Part shown: positions 31,477 through 40,149 of the stretch, in pieces
Layout of the letters: every line of letters starts with the position of its first letter
How positions within the stretch are numbered: position 1 is the first letter of the stretch
Source of the DNA: Variovorax sp.
GTDB taxonomy: Bacteria; Pseudomonadota; Gammaproteobacteria; Burkholderiales; Burkholderiaceae_C
NCBI GenBank assembly: GCA_017744285.1
Contig: JAGIBP010000028.1
Location: forward strand, 1 to 46,441
Length of the DNA: 46,441 bases
Direction: 5' to 3'
Notes under the pieces: generated by a model
Seen by the model: only the letters and a program-made list of their open reading frames with translations
What the model was told of the DNA's origin: nothing
The model's database searches: none
Made by a program: the position numbers and the translations under genes

Positions 31477-31638
31477 TCAGCAGCAGGAGCCTGGCTTGAT
31501 GGCAACGCCCGCGGGTTTGCCACGAGCGGTGGGCGCACAGCAGACGGCAGCCTGCGGTTCGGCGGCGAACAGCTTCGAGTAGAAGGCGATGCTCGCCTTC
31601 AGGTCGGTGACATGGGCATGGACGTGAAATCGCTTCAT
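31477..31638 (-). pseudogene. Internally deleted ArsI/CadI-like glyoxalase minigene (53 codons)
   Basis: The first 28 residues (MKRFHVHAHVTDLKASIAFY, then SKLFAAEP) match the N-terminal beta-alpha unit of ArsI/CadI vicinal-oxygen-chelate proteins, which are normally about 150-160 residues. The next 25 residues (starting QAAVCCAPTARGKP and ending KPGSCC) match only the cysteine-rich C-terminal tail of those proteins. About 100 central codons, including the paired cysteines and the remaining metal ligands of the organoarsenical lyase, are missing, but the frame is kept. A clean ribosome site (AGGAGCTCTC before ATG) suggests that it is still translated. It may be a degraded gene or a small CC...CC metal-binding peptide. 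Confidence 0.68.
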
Positions 31639-31660
31639 GAGAGCTCCTGTGGCGTGGGTG

Positions 31661-31987
31661 TCAGCATTTGCAGGCATTGCCAGGGGCGTCGACCTCACAT
31701 GCCTCGCCCTGGCAGCAGTTCTCGGTGAGATAGCCAAGCAGCGCATTCATGTGCTCGAACGCGGCGCGATAGATGAGATTGCGGCCTTGGCGTTCCTGTG
31801 TGACCAATCCCGCGTTCAGCAGCTCCTTGAGATGGAATGACAGGGTATTGCCCGGGGCCCCCAAGCCTTCGGCCATGACGCCTGGCGTCATGCCCCGGGG
31901 ACCGGCGATGACGAGCGCGCGGAACACCTGCAGCCGAGCGGATTGCGCCAGCGCGGCGAGGGAGCGCACGACATCTTGTTCTTCCAT
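31661..31987 (-). CDS. arsR: ArsR-family arsenic-responsive repressor
   Basis: A 108-residue winged-helix repressor: LAALAQSARLQVFRALV, then the recognition helix in GAPGNTLSFHLKELLNAGLV, and the wing in ERQGRNLIYRA. The arsenite-sensing cysteines are C-terminal here: Cys91-Cys92, Cys97, and Cys106/Cys108 in NCCQGEACEVDAPGNACKC. This is the subtype with a C-terminal sensor rather than the ELCVCDL site of plasmid R773 ArsR. It is first in the operon arsR - arsI-like minigene - arsC - acr3. Its own start codon lies within a perfect palindrome, so it should autoregulate the operon. Confidence 0.94.
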   Translation of the reverse strand: MEEQDVVRSLAALAQSARLQVFRALVIAGPRGMTPGVMAEGLGAPGNTLSFHLKELLNAGLVTQERQGRNLIYRAAFEHMNALLGYLTENCCQGEACEVDAPGNACKC

Positions 31988-32009
31988 AGTTCCATCATCG
32001 TGGAACTAT
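31986..32009. promoter_or_regulatory. ArsR operator palindrome
   Basis: ATAGTTCCA (31986-31994), 6-bp spacer, TGGAACTAT (32001-32009): perfect 9-bp arms. It overlaps the first bases of the arsR start codon and the predicted -10 element, the right place for repression by the encoded ArsR. Confidence 0.82.
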
Positions 32010-32022
32010 TGCTGGCCGTCAA
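31994..32022 (-). promoter_or_regulatory. Sigma-70-type promoter of the ars operon
   Basis: On the minus strand TTGACG (32022-32017), a 17-bp spacer, and GATGAT (31999-31994). The -35 matches five of six and the -10 four of six consensus bases. Only 6 bp separate the -10 from the arsR ATG, so the transcript would begin at about the start codon. The -10 lies within the operator. Confidence 0.6.
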
Positions 32023-32052
32023 TGCCTCGGCGGTTTGCGGCCCCACCGGCGC

Positions 32053-32388
32053 TCAGTTCCTGCAGTCGCCGCCGATCGAGACGGAACCGTCCCGGCATTC
32101 GGTCAGGATGCCGTCATTGCCGCGGCCGGGAGAACGAGGCGGGATGCCCGGCGAGGGCGAGGCGGCCTCCGCCTCGTAGACGATCTTCTTGCTGCCACGC
32201 TCGCAGGTGCCGACGACCTTGCCACCGACGGTGGCTTCGGCCGCCACGATGGCGAGCGTGAAGCGCGTCACGCCCGCGTCGCGGATCTTCGCGTCGATCT
32301 GGGCCAGGAGCTCGTCGCAGTTGCTCGCGGCATTCGCGGTGGCGGCGGCGGCGCAGACGGCCGCGCAGAGCAAGGATCGCTTCAGCAT
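32053..32388 (-). CDS. DUF1161 family secreted protein
   Basis: A 111-residue protein with a signal peptide (MLKRSLLCAAVCAAAATANA) and the DUF1161 pattern: NCDELLAQIDAKIRDAGVTRFTL in parts, then GKVVGTCERGSKKIVYEA. It has four cysteines (24, 62, 97, 108 approximately) likely to form disulphides in the periplasm. The C-terminal part after the core is proline- and glycine-rich. Function unknown in all members. It lies upstream of and in the same direction as arsR but is separated by the ars promoter, so it is a separate unit. Confidence 0.85.
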   Translation of the reverse strand: MLKRSLLCAAVCAAAATANAASNCDELLAQIDAKIRDAGVTRFTLAIVAAEATVGGKVVGTCERGSKKIVYEAEAASPSPGIPPRSPGRGNDGILTECRDGSVSIGGDCRN

Positions 32389-32723
32389 GGTGGCTTGCCT
32401 CGAAAAGGGCGCGCTTGGCGAGGAAAAGCCAGTGTAGCGGCCGGCAAGCCGTTCGACGGCGGGGTCAAGGCGGCGGCCGCAGCGCCCTATGCGGTCAGCC
32501 CGCAGTCAGCCTGCGCGCGCGGTGCGCACAAGCCCTGTCCCCGGCATCTTGAAAAAGCGCCGCGACGATCTATAACAGGGGCGGCGCCTCGCCTGCGCGT
32601 TGCCCCAAGGTGCAATAGCCATGACCCGTGGCGGTCCCGATGATGCGAGGCTCCGCGGCCCCGCACCCGGCGCCGGGCGCGCAGCGTGCGGCGACCCGTG
32701 CCGCACAGAGCATGGAGGTAAGC
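32389..32723. other. 335-bp intergenic region upstream of the leader ORF and AraC-type regulator
   Basis: No convincing gene. It contains a TGTCCC motif at 32536-32541, the same hexamer found twice before the porin gene at 33952 and 33973. A plausible promoter follows it (TTGAAA 32549-32554, 16 bp, TATAAC 32571-32576). The GC-rich remainder, including a CCCGGCGCCGGG-type palindrome around 32664-32680, has no assignable role. The transcript leader before the 25-codon ORF would be roughly 140 nt. Confidence 0.45.
32549..32576 (+). promoter_or_regulatory. Candidate promoter for leader ORF and AraC-type regulator
   Basis: TTGAAA (32549-32554), 16-bp spacer, TATAAC (32571-32576), with a TGTCCC box just upstream at 32536-32541. 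The box may allow autoregulation by the AraC-type protein if that hexamer is its half-site. Confidence 0.5.
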
Positions 32724-32801
32724 ATGAAGACCTGGATCCTGCAGCGGGCCGAGTCGCTTCGGTGCGCGATGCCGTCGGTCGCGTCCGTCTGGAGCGCCTG
32801 A
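32724..32801 (+). CDS. 25-codon leader ORF preceding the AraC-type regulator
   Basis: ATG at 32724 is preceded by GGAGGTAAGC, one of the strongest ribosome sites in the window. The encoded peptide begins MKTWILQRAESLRCAMPSVA and has 25 residues. Its TGA (32799-32801) ends one base before the regulator ATG at 32803, so ribosomes finishing the leader could restart on the regulator. No domain is recognisable. It may be a translational coupler or attenuation-type leader; chance is possible given its size. Confidence 0.5.
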   Translation: MKTWILQRAESLRCAMPSVASVWSA

Positions 32802-32802
32802 G

Positions 32803-33903
32803 ATGCGCCCGCTCGATCTGGCCGAAGTGCAGGGCGACAAGGCGCAGGCCGCGGGCCGCCTGACGCGGGGCGCGACGCTGACGGGCTACGACATCGTGGC
32901 GCGCGCGGCCGGGCTGGATCCGATGCGCATGCTGAAGGCGGCGGGGCTGCCCGTCGCGGTGCTCTCCAACAAGGACACGCTGGTCAGCGTGGATTCGGTT
33001 GCCGCGCTGCTCGAGGAGTCGGCGCGCCAGTCGGGGCGGGAGGCGTTCGGCCTGTTGCTGGCCGAGACGCGGCGCCTGGGCAACCTGGGCGTGCTCGCGG
33101 CAGTGCTGCGCGAGGAGCCGACGGTGCGTGCGGCCGTGCAGTCCCTCTCGCGCTACATGTGCGTGCAGAACGGCGGGCTGCGCGTGTGGATGGAGGACAT
33201 GGGCCAGTTCACCCTGGTCTTCCTGGAACTCAGGCTGCAGAAGCCCGGCGGCTCGCGCCAGGGCATCGAGATGGCGGCGGCGGTCACGCTGCGCACGCTG
33301 CGCGGGCTGACGCACGACGACTTCGCGCCCGTCGGCATCTGTTTCAGGCACGCGCGGCCGGCCGCCCTCGAGGTGCACAAGCGGGTGCTCGGCACGCCGA
33401 TCGACTTCTCGCATCCCTTCAACGCCATCGTGTGCCGCAGCCGGGATCTCGACATGCCGATTCCATCGGCCGATCCCGAACTGGGGCAGGCGCTCAAGCG
33501 CTGGCTCGATCAGCACATCGCCGAGTCGAAGGACGAGCCCCTCGACCGCGTGCGCAACGTGGTCCGGGTGCTGATTCCCAGCGGGGCGTGCTCGGTCGAG
33601 CGCGTGGCGAAGCACCTGGGCACGCACCGGCGCACGCTCAACCGGCAGCTGGCTGCCGCGGGCCAGAGCGTGTCGACCGTGATCGAAGGCGTGCGCGCCG
33701 AGCTGGCGGAGTCGTATCTCGCCAGCGGCGGCGCGCGGACTTTCTACGAGGTCGGCCACCTGCTGGGCTTCGCCTCGGGCGCGGAGTTCTCGCGCTGGTT
33801 CCGCGGCCACTACGGCATGACGGCCTCGCAGTGGATGGCGCATCGGGGCCTGGGCCGGGCGCAGAGCGCCGCGAGCGGGGCCCTCGCCGCCGAAGCGCGC
33901 TGA
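32803..33903 (+). CDS. AraC-family transcriptional regulator with arabinose-binding-type N-terminal domain
   Basis: A 366-residue regulator. The N-terminal PF12625-type effector domain (about 25-215) begins LTGYDIVARAAGLDPMRML. The C-terminal pair of helix-turn-helices (about 265-350) has SVERVAKHLGTHRRTLNRQL and FYEVGHLLGFASGAEFSRWF. The architecture is that of OruR, an ornithine regulator, and related activators. It stands at the head of an arginine/ornithine gene set in the same direction, so an amino acid or polyamine signal is plausible. The start lies one base after the leader ORF stop; GGAG eight bases upstream could also serve. Confidence 0.9.
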   Translation: MRPLDLAEVQGDKAQAAGRLTRGATLTGYDIVARAAGLDPMRMLKAAGLPVAVLSNKDTLVSVDSVAALLEESARQSGREAFGLLLAETRRLGNLGVLAAVLREEPTVRAAVQSLSRYMCVQNGGLRVWMEDMGQFTLVFLELRLQKPGGSRQGIEMAAAVTLRTLRGLTHDDFAPVGICFRHARPAALEVHKRVLGTPIDFSHPFNAIVCRSRDLDMPIPSADPELGQALKRWLDQHIAESKDEPLDRVRNVVRVLIPSGACSVERVAKHLGTHRRTLNRQLAAAGQSVSTVIEGVRAELAESYLASGGARTFYEVGHLLGFASGAEFSRWFRGHYGMTASQWMAHRGLGRAQSAASGALAAEAR

Positions 33904-33951
33904 AGCGACGGCCGGCCGCAGTGGCGCGCGGCTACGCGAAACGGGTCGCGC

Positions 33952-33978
33952 TGTCCCAAGCCGCCAACAAATTGTCCC
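33952..33978 (+). promoter_or_regulatory. Direct-repeat half-sites for the AraC-type regulator upstream of the porin
   Basis: TGTCCC at 33952-33957 and again at 33973-33978, exactly 21 bp apart. That is two helical turns, the usual AraC-family half-site spacing. They lie in the 163-bp region between the regulator and the porin. A perfect 8-bp hairpin (CGGCGCGC-AAAT-GCGCGCCG, 33978-33997) follows, then a -10-like TAAGAT (34010-34015). Confidence 0.55.
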
Positions 33979-34066
33979 GGCGCGCAAATGCGCGCCGCGT
34001 GGCGACTCCTAAGATCGCACCCGCTCCACGACAGCGAGTTGTCAACTCCACCAAAGAGGGGGTGTC

Positions 34067-35428
34067 ATGAGGAAATCGCTCTGGACTCTGGCGATTGCCG
34101 CGGGCGTGCAGGCCGTGCCTTCGGCCCACGCCGCCGATCCGCAGGTCGATGAACTCAAGGCCCAGCTGCAGCAGGCCTTGAAGACGATCCAGGACATGCA
34201 GCGCCGCGTCGAGACGCTCGAGCGGCAGCAGCAGCAGGCGCAGCCCGCCCAGGCGGCGCCGCCCGCCGCCGCGCCGGCCGGCGCTGTCGTGATCGCTCCG
34301 CGCTCGGTGGCCGACGAGAACGCGCCCGACAAGGACAAGGCGCACGTCGAGTTCTACGGCCAGGTGATGATCGACGCGATCTACGACGCCAAGCGCATGA
34401 ATCCGCAGTGGAGCGCGACCCTGCGGCCGTCGCAGATCCCGGTCAACTGCCCGGGCGACCCGGGCTGCGGCAAGGACGGCGCGACCACCTTCAGCGTGCG
34501 GCAGTCGAGCCTGGGCTTCAAGTCGTTCATCCCGACCACCTACGGCCAGATCAAGACCGACGTGAGCTTCGACCTCTTCGGCTCCGACGGCGGCACCCAC
34601 GTGCACTGGCTGAACGTCTGGGGCGAGCTCGGGCCGTTCGGCGTCGGGCAGTACTACTCGAACTTCATGGACATCGACGTGTTCCCGAACACCATCGACT
34701 ACTGGGGTCCGAGCGGGATGATGTTCCTGCGCAACCCGCAGCTGCGCTACACGCCGCTCGACCGCGACGGCATGAAGGTCGCGCTCTCGCTCGAAGCGCC
34801 CAATTCGGCGATCGACACCGGCAAGTTCTCGCAGGTCGACCCCAACTTCGGCGCCGGCGTCCAGCCCTGGAACCAGCTGCCGGATGCCATCGCCTCGTTC
34901 CGGCTCGACCGCGACTGGGGCCACGTGCGCGCCGCCGGCATGGTGCGGCAGGTGGGCTATCAGCTCGCGACGACGCCGCAGGGCAATCCCTCGGGCCACA
35001 AGACCGGCTATGGCGCGAACCTGTCGGGCGCCTTCAAGTTCTTCGGCGGCAAGGATTCGCTCACCTGGCAAGCCGCCTACGGGCACGGCATTGCCAGCTA
35101 CGCCAACGACGGCGGCGTCGACCTCGCCCCGGGCACCGACCTGCGCGCCGAGACCGTGCCCTCGGCGGCGTGGCTGCTCTACTACAACCACGCCTGGAGC
35201 GCGCAATGGTCCAGCGCGATCGGCTACAGCGAGCATCGCCAGAGCAACACCGGCGGCCAGCTCGGCAACGCCTTCCGCAAGGGCAGCTACGCGTCGGCCA
35301 ACGTCCTGTACTACCCGACGAAGAACATCACGACGGGCCTGGAGCTGCTCTGGGGCCGGCGCGAGAACAAGGACGGCGGCGCGGAACCGGACTCGCGCCT
35401 GCAGTTCTCGACCAAGGTCACGTTCTAG
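34067..35428 (+). CDS. DcaP-like outer-membrane porin
   Basis: A 453-residue outer-membrane protein. The signal peptide ends after AHA near 22, then a coiled coil (VDELKAQLQQALKTIQDMQR, continuing to about residue 58) and an Ala/Pro linker. A beta-barrel starts at VEFYGQVMIDAIYDAKR and ends in aromatic Phe (QFSTKVTF), the sorting signal for BAM. DcaP-type trimeric porins take up dicarboxylic acids and other small anions. A Cys pair in NCPGDPGCGKDG may form a surface disulphide. The ATG follows GAGGGGGTGTC. It begins the arginine/ornithine block and is likely controlled by the AraC-type regulator. Confidence 0.9.
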   Translation: MRKSLWTLAIAAGVQAVPSAHAADPQVDELKAQLQQALKTIQDMQRRVETLERQQQQAQPAQAAPPAAAPAGAVVIAPRSVADENAPDKDKAHVEFYGQVMIDAIYDAKRMNPQWSATLRPSQIPVNCPGDPGCGKDGATTFSVRQSSLGFKSFIPTTYGQIKTDVSFDLFGSDGGTHVHWLNVWGELGPFGVGQYYSNFMDIDVFPNTIDYWGPSGMMFLRNPQLRYTPLDRDGMKVALSLEAPNSAIDTGKFSQVDPNFGAGVQPWNQLPDAIASFRLDRDWGHVRAAGMVRQVGYQLATTPQGNPSGHKTGYGANLSGAFKFFGGKDSLTWQAAYGHGIASYANDGGVDLAPGTDLRAETVPSAAWLLYYNHAWSAQWSSAIGYSEHRQSNTGGQLGNAFRKGSYASANVLYYPTKNITTGLELLWGRRENKDGGAEPDSRLQFSTKVTF

Positions 35429-35453
35429 CCATCCGCCGAGGGAGCCAAGCGCC

Positions 35454-37718
35454 ATGCAGTTCCAGTCCAGCTTCCCGATCCTCATCGCGCACCGCGACGT
35501 CGGCGCGCCATCGGTCGCGGGCGTGCGCATCCGGCAGATCCAGGACGAGCTCGAACGCCACGGCTGGAAGACCATCGCGGTGGCCGGCCAGTCGGACGCC
35601 GGCATCGTCGCGGGCGCGCACCGCGGCCTCTCGGCGATCGTGCTGAGCGCCGAGCCGGCGCGCGGCAATGCCGATGTGCTCAAGCGCCTCGTCGAGGAGA
35701 TGCAGGCCGTGCACCTGCGCGCGCCGCAGCTGCCGATCATCGCGCTCGGCGAATCGGCCACGCTCGAGAAGGGCAGCACGGCGGTGGTCGAGGCGCTGCG
35801 CCACCTGCACAGCATCATCTACCTCTACGAGGACACGGTGCCCTTCCTCGCGCGCCAGATCATGCGCGCGGCCTCCGACTACCTGGAGAACCTGCTGCCG
35901 CCGTTCTTCAAGGCGCTGGCGCACCACGCGCAGCGCTCGGCCTACTCGTGGCACACGCCGGGCCATGCGGGCGGCATCGGCTTCACCAAGTCGCCGGTGG
36001 GCTTTGCGCTGCACGAGTTCTTCGGCGAGAACACGATGCGCTCGGACCTGTCGGTGTCGGTGCCGGAGCTCGGCTCGCTGCTCGACCACACCGGTCCCGT
36101 GAAGGAGGCCGAGGCCTACGCCGCGAGCGTGTTCGGCGCGGACCACACCTACTTCGTCACCAACGGCACCTCGACCGCCAACAAGATCGTCTGGCACTCG
36201 ATGGCGGGACGCGGCGACCTCGTCGCGGTCGACCGCAACTGTCACAAGTCCCTCTTGCATTCGCTGATCATGACCGGCGCGACGCCGGTCTATTTCACGC
36301 CCTCGCGCAACGACTACGGGATCATCGGGCCGGTCGGCCTCGACCAGTTCACGCCGGAAGCCATGCGCCGGCGCATCGCGGCGAGCCCGATCGCGCGCGG
36401 CCACAAGGGGCAGGTGCGCATCGCGGTCGTGACCAACTCCACCTACGACGGCCTTTGCTACAACGCCGAGATGATCAAGGGCAAGGTCGCCGACCAGGTC
36501 GACGCCTTGCACTTCGACGAGGCCTGGTATGCCTACGCGGCCTTCCACGAGTTCTACTCGGGCCGGCATGCGATGGGAGTGCCGCGCGGCCATCCGCGCG
36601 CGGACCACACGCTGGTCTTCGCGACGCAGTCCACGCACAAGCTGCTCGCCGCGTTCTCGCAGGCCTCGATGATCCACATCCAGGAGTCCGAGAAGCGCAA
36701 GATCGACACCAGCCGCTTCAACGATGCGTTCATGATGCACGGCTCGACCTCGCCGCACTACGGGATCATCGCATCGCTCGACGTCAGCGCCGCGATGATG
36801 GAAGGCGCGGCAGGCCGCTCCATCGTGCAGGAGACGCACGACGAGGCGATGAACTTCCGCCACGCCCTCGCGGCGGTGAGCGAAGGATTCGGCAAGCGCG
36901 ACTGGTGGTTCCAGGTCTGGCAGCCCGAGAAGCTCGATCTGAAGAAGCCGCCCAAGACCGCCGACTGGGTGCTCGCGCCCAACGCGGCCTGGCACGGTTT
37001 CGGCAAGGTCGCGAGCGACTACGTGATGCTCGACCCGATCAAGGTGACGCTGCTCACGCCCGGCCTCGGCGCCGGCGGCAAGCTCGGCAAGACGGGCATC
37101 CCGGCGTCGATCGTCACCAAGTACCTGTGGGAGCGCGGGCTCGTGGTCGAGAAGACCGGCCTCTACAGCTTCCTGATCCTGTTCTCGCTCGGCATCACGC
37201 GCGGCAAGTGGAGCACCATGGTCGATGCGCTGGTCGACTTCAAGAACGACTACGACAGCAACATGCCGCTCGCGCGGGTGCTGCCGAGCGTGTGCGCCGC
37301 GGGCGGCGCCCGCTACAAGGGCATGGGCCTGCGCGACCTGTGCGAGGCGCTGCACGGCTGCTATCGCGACAACGACACCGCCCGGGCGATGAACGCCATG
37401 TACACCGAGCTGCCCGAGCCCGCGATGATCCCCGCCGAGGCCTACGACCACCAGGTGCACGGCCGCGTCGAGCCGGTGGCGATCGAGGCGCTCCAGGGCC
37501 GCATCGCCTCGGTGATGCTGGTGCCGTACCCGCCGGGCATCCCGCTCATCATGCCCGGCGAGCGCTTCGGCACCGATTCGATCATCGAATACCTGAAGTT
37601 CGCGCGCGACGCGGACGAGCGCTTCCCGGGGTTCGAGTCGGACATCCACGGGCTGCGCTTCGAGATCGACCGCAACGGCGCCCGGCACTGGCTCGTCGAT
37701 TGCGTGAAGGAGGGCTAG
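35454..37718 (+). CDS. PLP-dependent Arg/Lys decarboxylase, AdiA/CadA type
   Basis: A 754-residue fold-III decarboxylase with an N-terminal response-regulator-like wing (about 1-135), the PLP-binding large domain and a C-terminal domain. The PLP lysine is Lys396 in TQSTHKLLAAFSQAS. Other core motifs are HTPGHAGGIGFTKSPVG, GSLLDHTGPVKEAEAY, VDRNCHKSLLHSL and LHFDEAWYAYA. E. coli AdiA has 755 residues with lysine 386. LHFDEAWY and RGKWST are AdiA-like, whereas VTNGTSTANKIV and SPHYGIIAS are CadA-like, so arginine is favoured by context but lysine is possible. These enzymes consume a proton per turnover and act in acid resistance. Ribosome site GAGGGAG. Confidence 0.92.
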   Translation: MQFQSSFPILIAHRDVGAPSVAGVRIRQIQDELERHGWKTIAVAGQSDAGIVAGAHRGLSAIVLSAEPARGNADVLKRLVEEMQAVHLRAPQLPIIALGESATLEKGSTAVVEALRHLHSIIYLYEDTVPFLARQIMRAASDYLENLLPPFFKALAHHAQRSAYSWHTPGHAGGIGFTKSPVGFALHEFFGENTMRSDLSVSVPELGSLLDHTGPVKEAEAYAASVFGADHTYFVTNGTSTANKIVWHSMAGRGDLVAVDRNCHKSLLHSLIMTGATPVYFTPSRNDYGIIGPVGLDQFTPEAMRRRIAASPIARGHKGQVRIAVVTNSTYDGLCYNAEMIKGKVADQVDALHFDEAWYAYAAFHEFYSGRHAMGVPRGHPRADHTLVFATQSTHKLLAAFSQASMIHIQESEKRKIDTSRFNDAFMMHGSTSPHYGIIASLDVSAAMMEGAAGRSIVQETHDEAMNFRHALAAVSEGFGKRDWWFQVWQPEKLDLKKPPKTADWVLAPNAAWHGFGKVASDYVMLDPIKVTLLTPGLGAGGKLGKTGIPASIVTKYLWERGLVVEKTGLYSFLILFSLGITRGKWSTMVDALVDFKNDYDSNMPLARVLPSVCAAGGARYKGMGLRDLCEALHGCYRDNDTARAMNAMYTELPEPAMIPAEAYDHQVHGRVEPVAIEALQGRIASVMLVPYPPGIPLIMPGERFGTDSIIEYLKFARDADERFPGFESDIHGLRFEIDRNGARHWLVDCVKEG

Positions 37719-37722
37719 GCGC

Positions 37723-40098
37723 ATGAACCGCTACGCCAACTACTCGCTGCAGCCGCAGGCGGTGCCGATTCCGCTTCACAAGTACCTGAAGGTGGTCGCG
37801 ATCGTGGATGCCGGCAACGCGCAGACGCAGGAGCTCCTTCGGTGCCTCGCGGCCAACGGCCTCGAAGTCGAAGTGTCGGGCGTGCATGCGCGCGACCTGG
37901 CCGAGGACGCCGGCGTCGGCGCCTACGTGCTCTGGATCGACGGCGAGATGCTGGAGAAGACCCGCACGCTGATGCGCGAGCTGCGCGGCGTGGGCTTTCG
38001 CACGCCGGTGTGGATCCTCGCGGACTCGCGGCGCATCTCCGACGTGCCCGTGGTGGCCGGGCTCGGCGAGGTCGAGGGCTACGTCTACCTGGGGCAGCAG
38101 TCGCCCGAGTTCTACGCCAAGCAGATCGGCGCGAGCCTGCTGAAGTACGGCATGTCGCTGCTGCCCCCCTTCTTCGGCAAGCTCATGGCCTACGACGGCA
38201 AGGCGACCATCGCCTTCGACTGTCCGGGCCACCAGGGCGGGCAGTTCTACCGCAAGTCGCCCGCGGGGCAGCTCTTCTTCAAGCACTTCGGCGAGAGCAT
38301 CTTCCGCAACGACCTGTGCAACGCCGACGTCGAGCTCGGCGACCTGCTGATCCACGAAGGCGCGGCCGACGAGGCGCAGCGGCACGCGGCGCAGGTCTTC
38401 GGCGCCGATCGCACCTACTTCGTGCTCAACGGCACCAGCACCTCGAACAAGATCGTGGCCAACGCGCTGCTGCGGCGCGGCGACCTGGTGCTGTTCGACC
38501 GCAACAACCACAAATCGGTGCACCAGGGCGCGCTGGTGCAGGCCGGCGCGGTGCCGGTGTTCCTGCCCACCGCCCGCAATGCCTTCGGGATGATCGGCGC
38601 GGTCGACTGGGACGCCTGGAACGAGTCCTCGCTGCGCGAGCGCATCCGTTCGCATCCGCTCGTCGAAGACAAGTCGCGCGCCGACCAGCCGCGCCCCTTC
38701 CGCCTCGCCTGCATCCAGCTCGCGACCTATGACGGCACCGTCTACAACGTGCGCAAGGTGCTCGAGCGCATCGGCCACCTGTGCGACTACGTGCTGTGGG
38801 ACGAGGCCTGGATCGGCTACAACGCCTTCCACCCGCTGTTCACCGACCACAGCCCGATGCGGCTCGGCGATCTCGGCAAGGACGACCCGGGGCTGTTCTC
38901 GACCCAGTCGGTGCACAAGCAGGGTGCGGGCTTTTCGCAGGCCAGCCAGATCCACAAGCGCGACGACCACCTGATCGGGCAGGCGCGCTACGTCAACCAC
39001 CAGCGCTTCAACGAGTCGTTCCTGATGAACGCCTCGACCTCGCCCTTCTACCCGCTGTTCGCCTCGCTGGACGTCAACGCGAAGGTGCACGAGGGCAAGG
39101 CGGGCGAGATGCTCTGGGACCGCTGCATCGAGATCGGCATCGACACGCGCAAGAAGCTGCGCGAGTTCGGACGCCACTTCGCGCAGGCCGGACGCGATCC
39201 GCAGGAGCAGTGGTTCTTCGACCCCTTCGTGCCCGACCGCGTGACGATCCGGGGATTGCCCTTCGCGGACGACGTGACCGACGTGCCCTGGGAGAGCCTC
39301 GCGACGGACGTGATCAAGCGCGAGCAGCAATGCTGGAACTTCGATCCGGATTCGCACTGGCACGGCTACGCCGGCTACGTCAAGGGCTACGCCATGGTCG
39401 ACCCGAACAAGCTGATGCTGCTCACGCCGGGCATCGACCGCGCGACGGGCGAGTACCTCGACTTCGGCGTGCCGGCGACGGTCGTCGCGAACTACCTGCG
39501 CGAGCAGCGCATCGTGCCGGAGAAGTGCGACCTCAACAGCATCCTCTTCCTCATGACGCCGGCCGAGGACGAGAGCAAGCTCAACAGCCTCATCGCCAAG
39601 CTGGTGAAGTTCAAGAACCTGTGGGACGAGGACGCGATGCTGCAGGACGTGCTGCCCTCGCTGTGCGCCGCCAACGCCGAGCGCTACGCGGGCTACACGC
39701 TGCGCCAGGTCTGCAACGAGATGCACGCCTTCTACCGCGACGCGAACATCAAGGGGCTGCAGGGCCGGTGCTTCCGCGCCGACAGCTTCCCCGAGCTCGC
39801 GATGCTGCCGCAGGACGCCTATCGCGCGCTGGTCGGCAACGAGGTGGACTACGTGCCGCTCGCCGAGGCGCAGGGCCGCGTCTCGGCGACGCTGGCACTG
39901 ATCTATCCGCCGGGCATCGGCATCGTGGTGCCGGGCGAGCGCTGGGACGAGCGCGCCCGGCCGATGCGCGACTACTTCTGCGCCTTCGAGGAATCGTTCA
40001 GCCGCTTCCCCGGCTTCAACTATGAGGTGCAGGGGGTCTACCAGGAGCGGGCCGCCGACGGGCGCATCCGCTTCCACACCTACGTGGTGCGCGAATAG
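37723..40098 (+). CDS. speF: Ornithine decarboxylase, SpeF/SpeC type
   Basis: A 791-residue fold-III PLP decarboxylase producing putrescine from ornithine. The PLP lysine is Lys399 in [20 protein letters not shown], the version found in ornithine rather than lysine or arginine decarboxylases. Supporting motifs are [47 protein letters not shown] and [15 protein letters not shown]. Length is a little over the E. coli enzymes (711-732) because of a longer N-terminal wing. It starts 4 bp after the upstream decarboxylase gene and is followed by potE, the same speF-potE pair as in E. coli. Confidence 0.94.
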   Translation: MNRYANYSLQPQAVPIPLHKYLKVVAIVDAGNAQTQELLRCLAANGLEVEVSGVHARDLAEDAGVGAYVLWIDGEMLEKTRTLMRELRGVGFRTPVWILADSRRISDVPVVAGLGEVEGYVYLGQQSPEFYAKQIGASLLKYGMSLLPPFFGKLMAYDGKATIAFDCPGHQGGQFYRKSPAGQLFFKHFGESIFRNDLCNADVELGDLLIHEGAADEAQRHAAQVFGADRTYFVLNGTSTSNKIVANALLRRGDLVLFDRNNHKSVHQGALVQAGAVPVFLPTARNAFGMIGAVDWDAWNESSLRERIRSHPLVEDKSRADQPRPFRLACIQLATYDGTVYNVRKVLERIGHLCDYVLWDEAWIGYNAFHPLFTDHSPMRLGDLGKDDPGLFSTQSVHKQGAGFSQASQIHKRDDHLIGQARYVNHQRFNESFLMNASTSPFYPLFASLDVNAKVHEGKAGEMLWDRCIEIGIDTRKKLREFGRHFAQAGRDPQEQWFFDPFVPDRVTIRGLPFADDVTDVPWESLATDVIKREQQCWNFDPDSHWHGYAGYVKGYAMVDPNKLMLLTPGIDRATGEYLDFGVPATVVANYLREQRIVPEKCDLNSILFLMTPAEDESKLNSLIAKLVKFKNLWDEDAMLQDVLPSLCAANAERYAGYTLRQVCNEMHAFYRDANIKGLQGRCFRADSFPELAMLPQDAYRALVGNEVDYVPLAEAQGRVSATLALIYPPGIGIVVPGERWDERARPMRDYFCAFEESFSRFPGFNYEVQGVYQERAADGRIRFHTYVVRE

Positions 40099-40149
40099 CG
40101 CGCGCAACGCGCGGCAGGCCCCCGGACAACAACGCAAAGGAGAAGGACG

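Noticed and set aside
31477..31746. Longer 89-codon frame for the ArsI-like minigene starting upstream
   Set aside because: The extension runs antisense-like into the end of arsR, has no domain, and the internal ATG at 31638 has a clear AGGAG ribosome site and matches the family N-terminus.
33978..33997. 8-bp GC hairpin before the porin as a terminator of the AraC-type gene
   Set aside because: No T-run follows and it lies between the regulator half-sites and the -10-like element, so a terminator role is unlikely; it may be only a G+C-rich palindrome.
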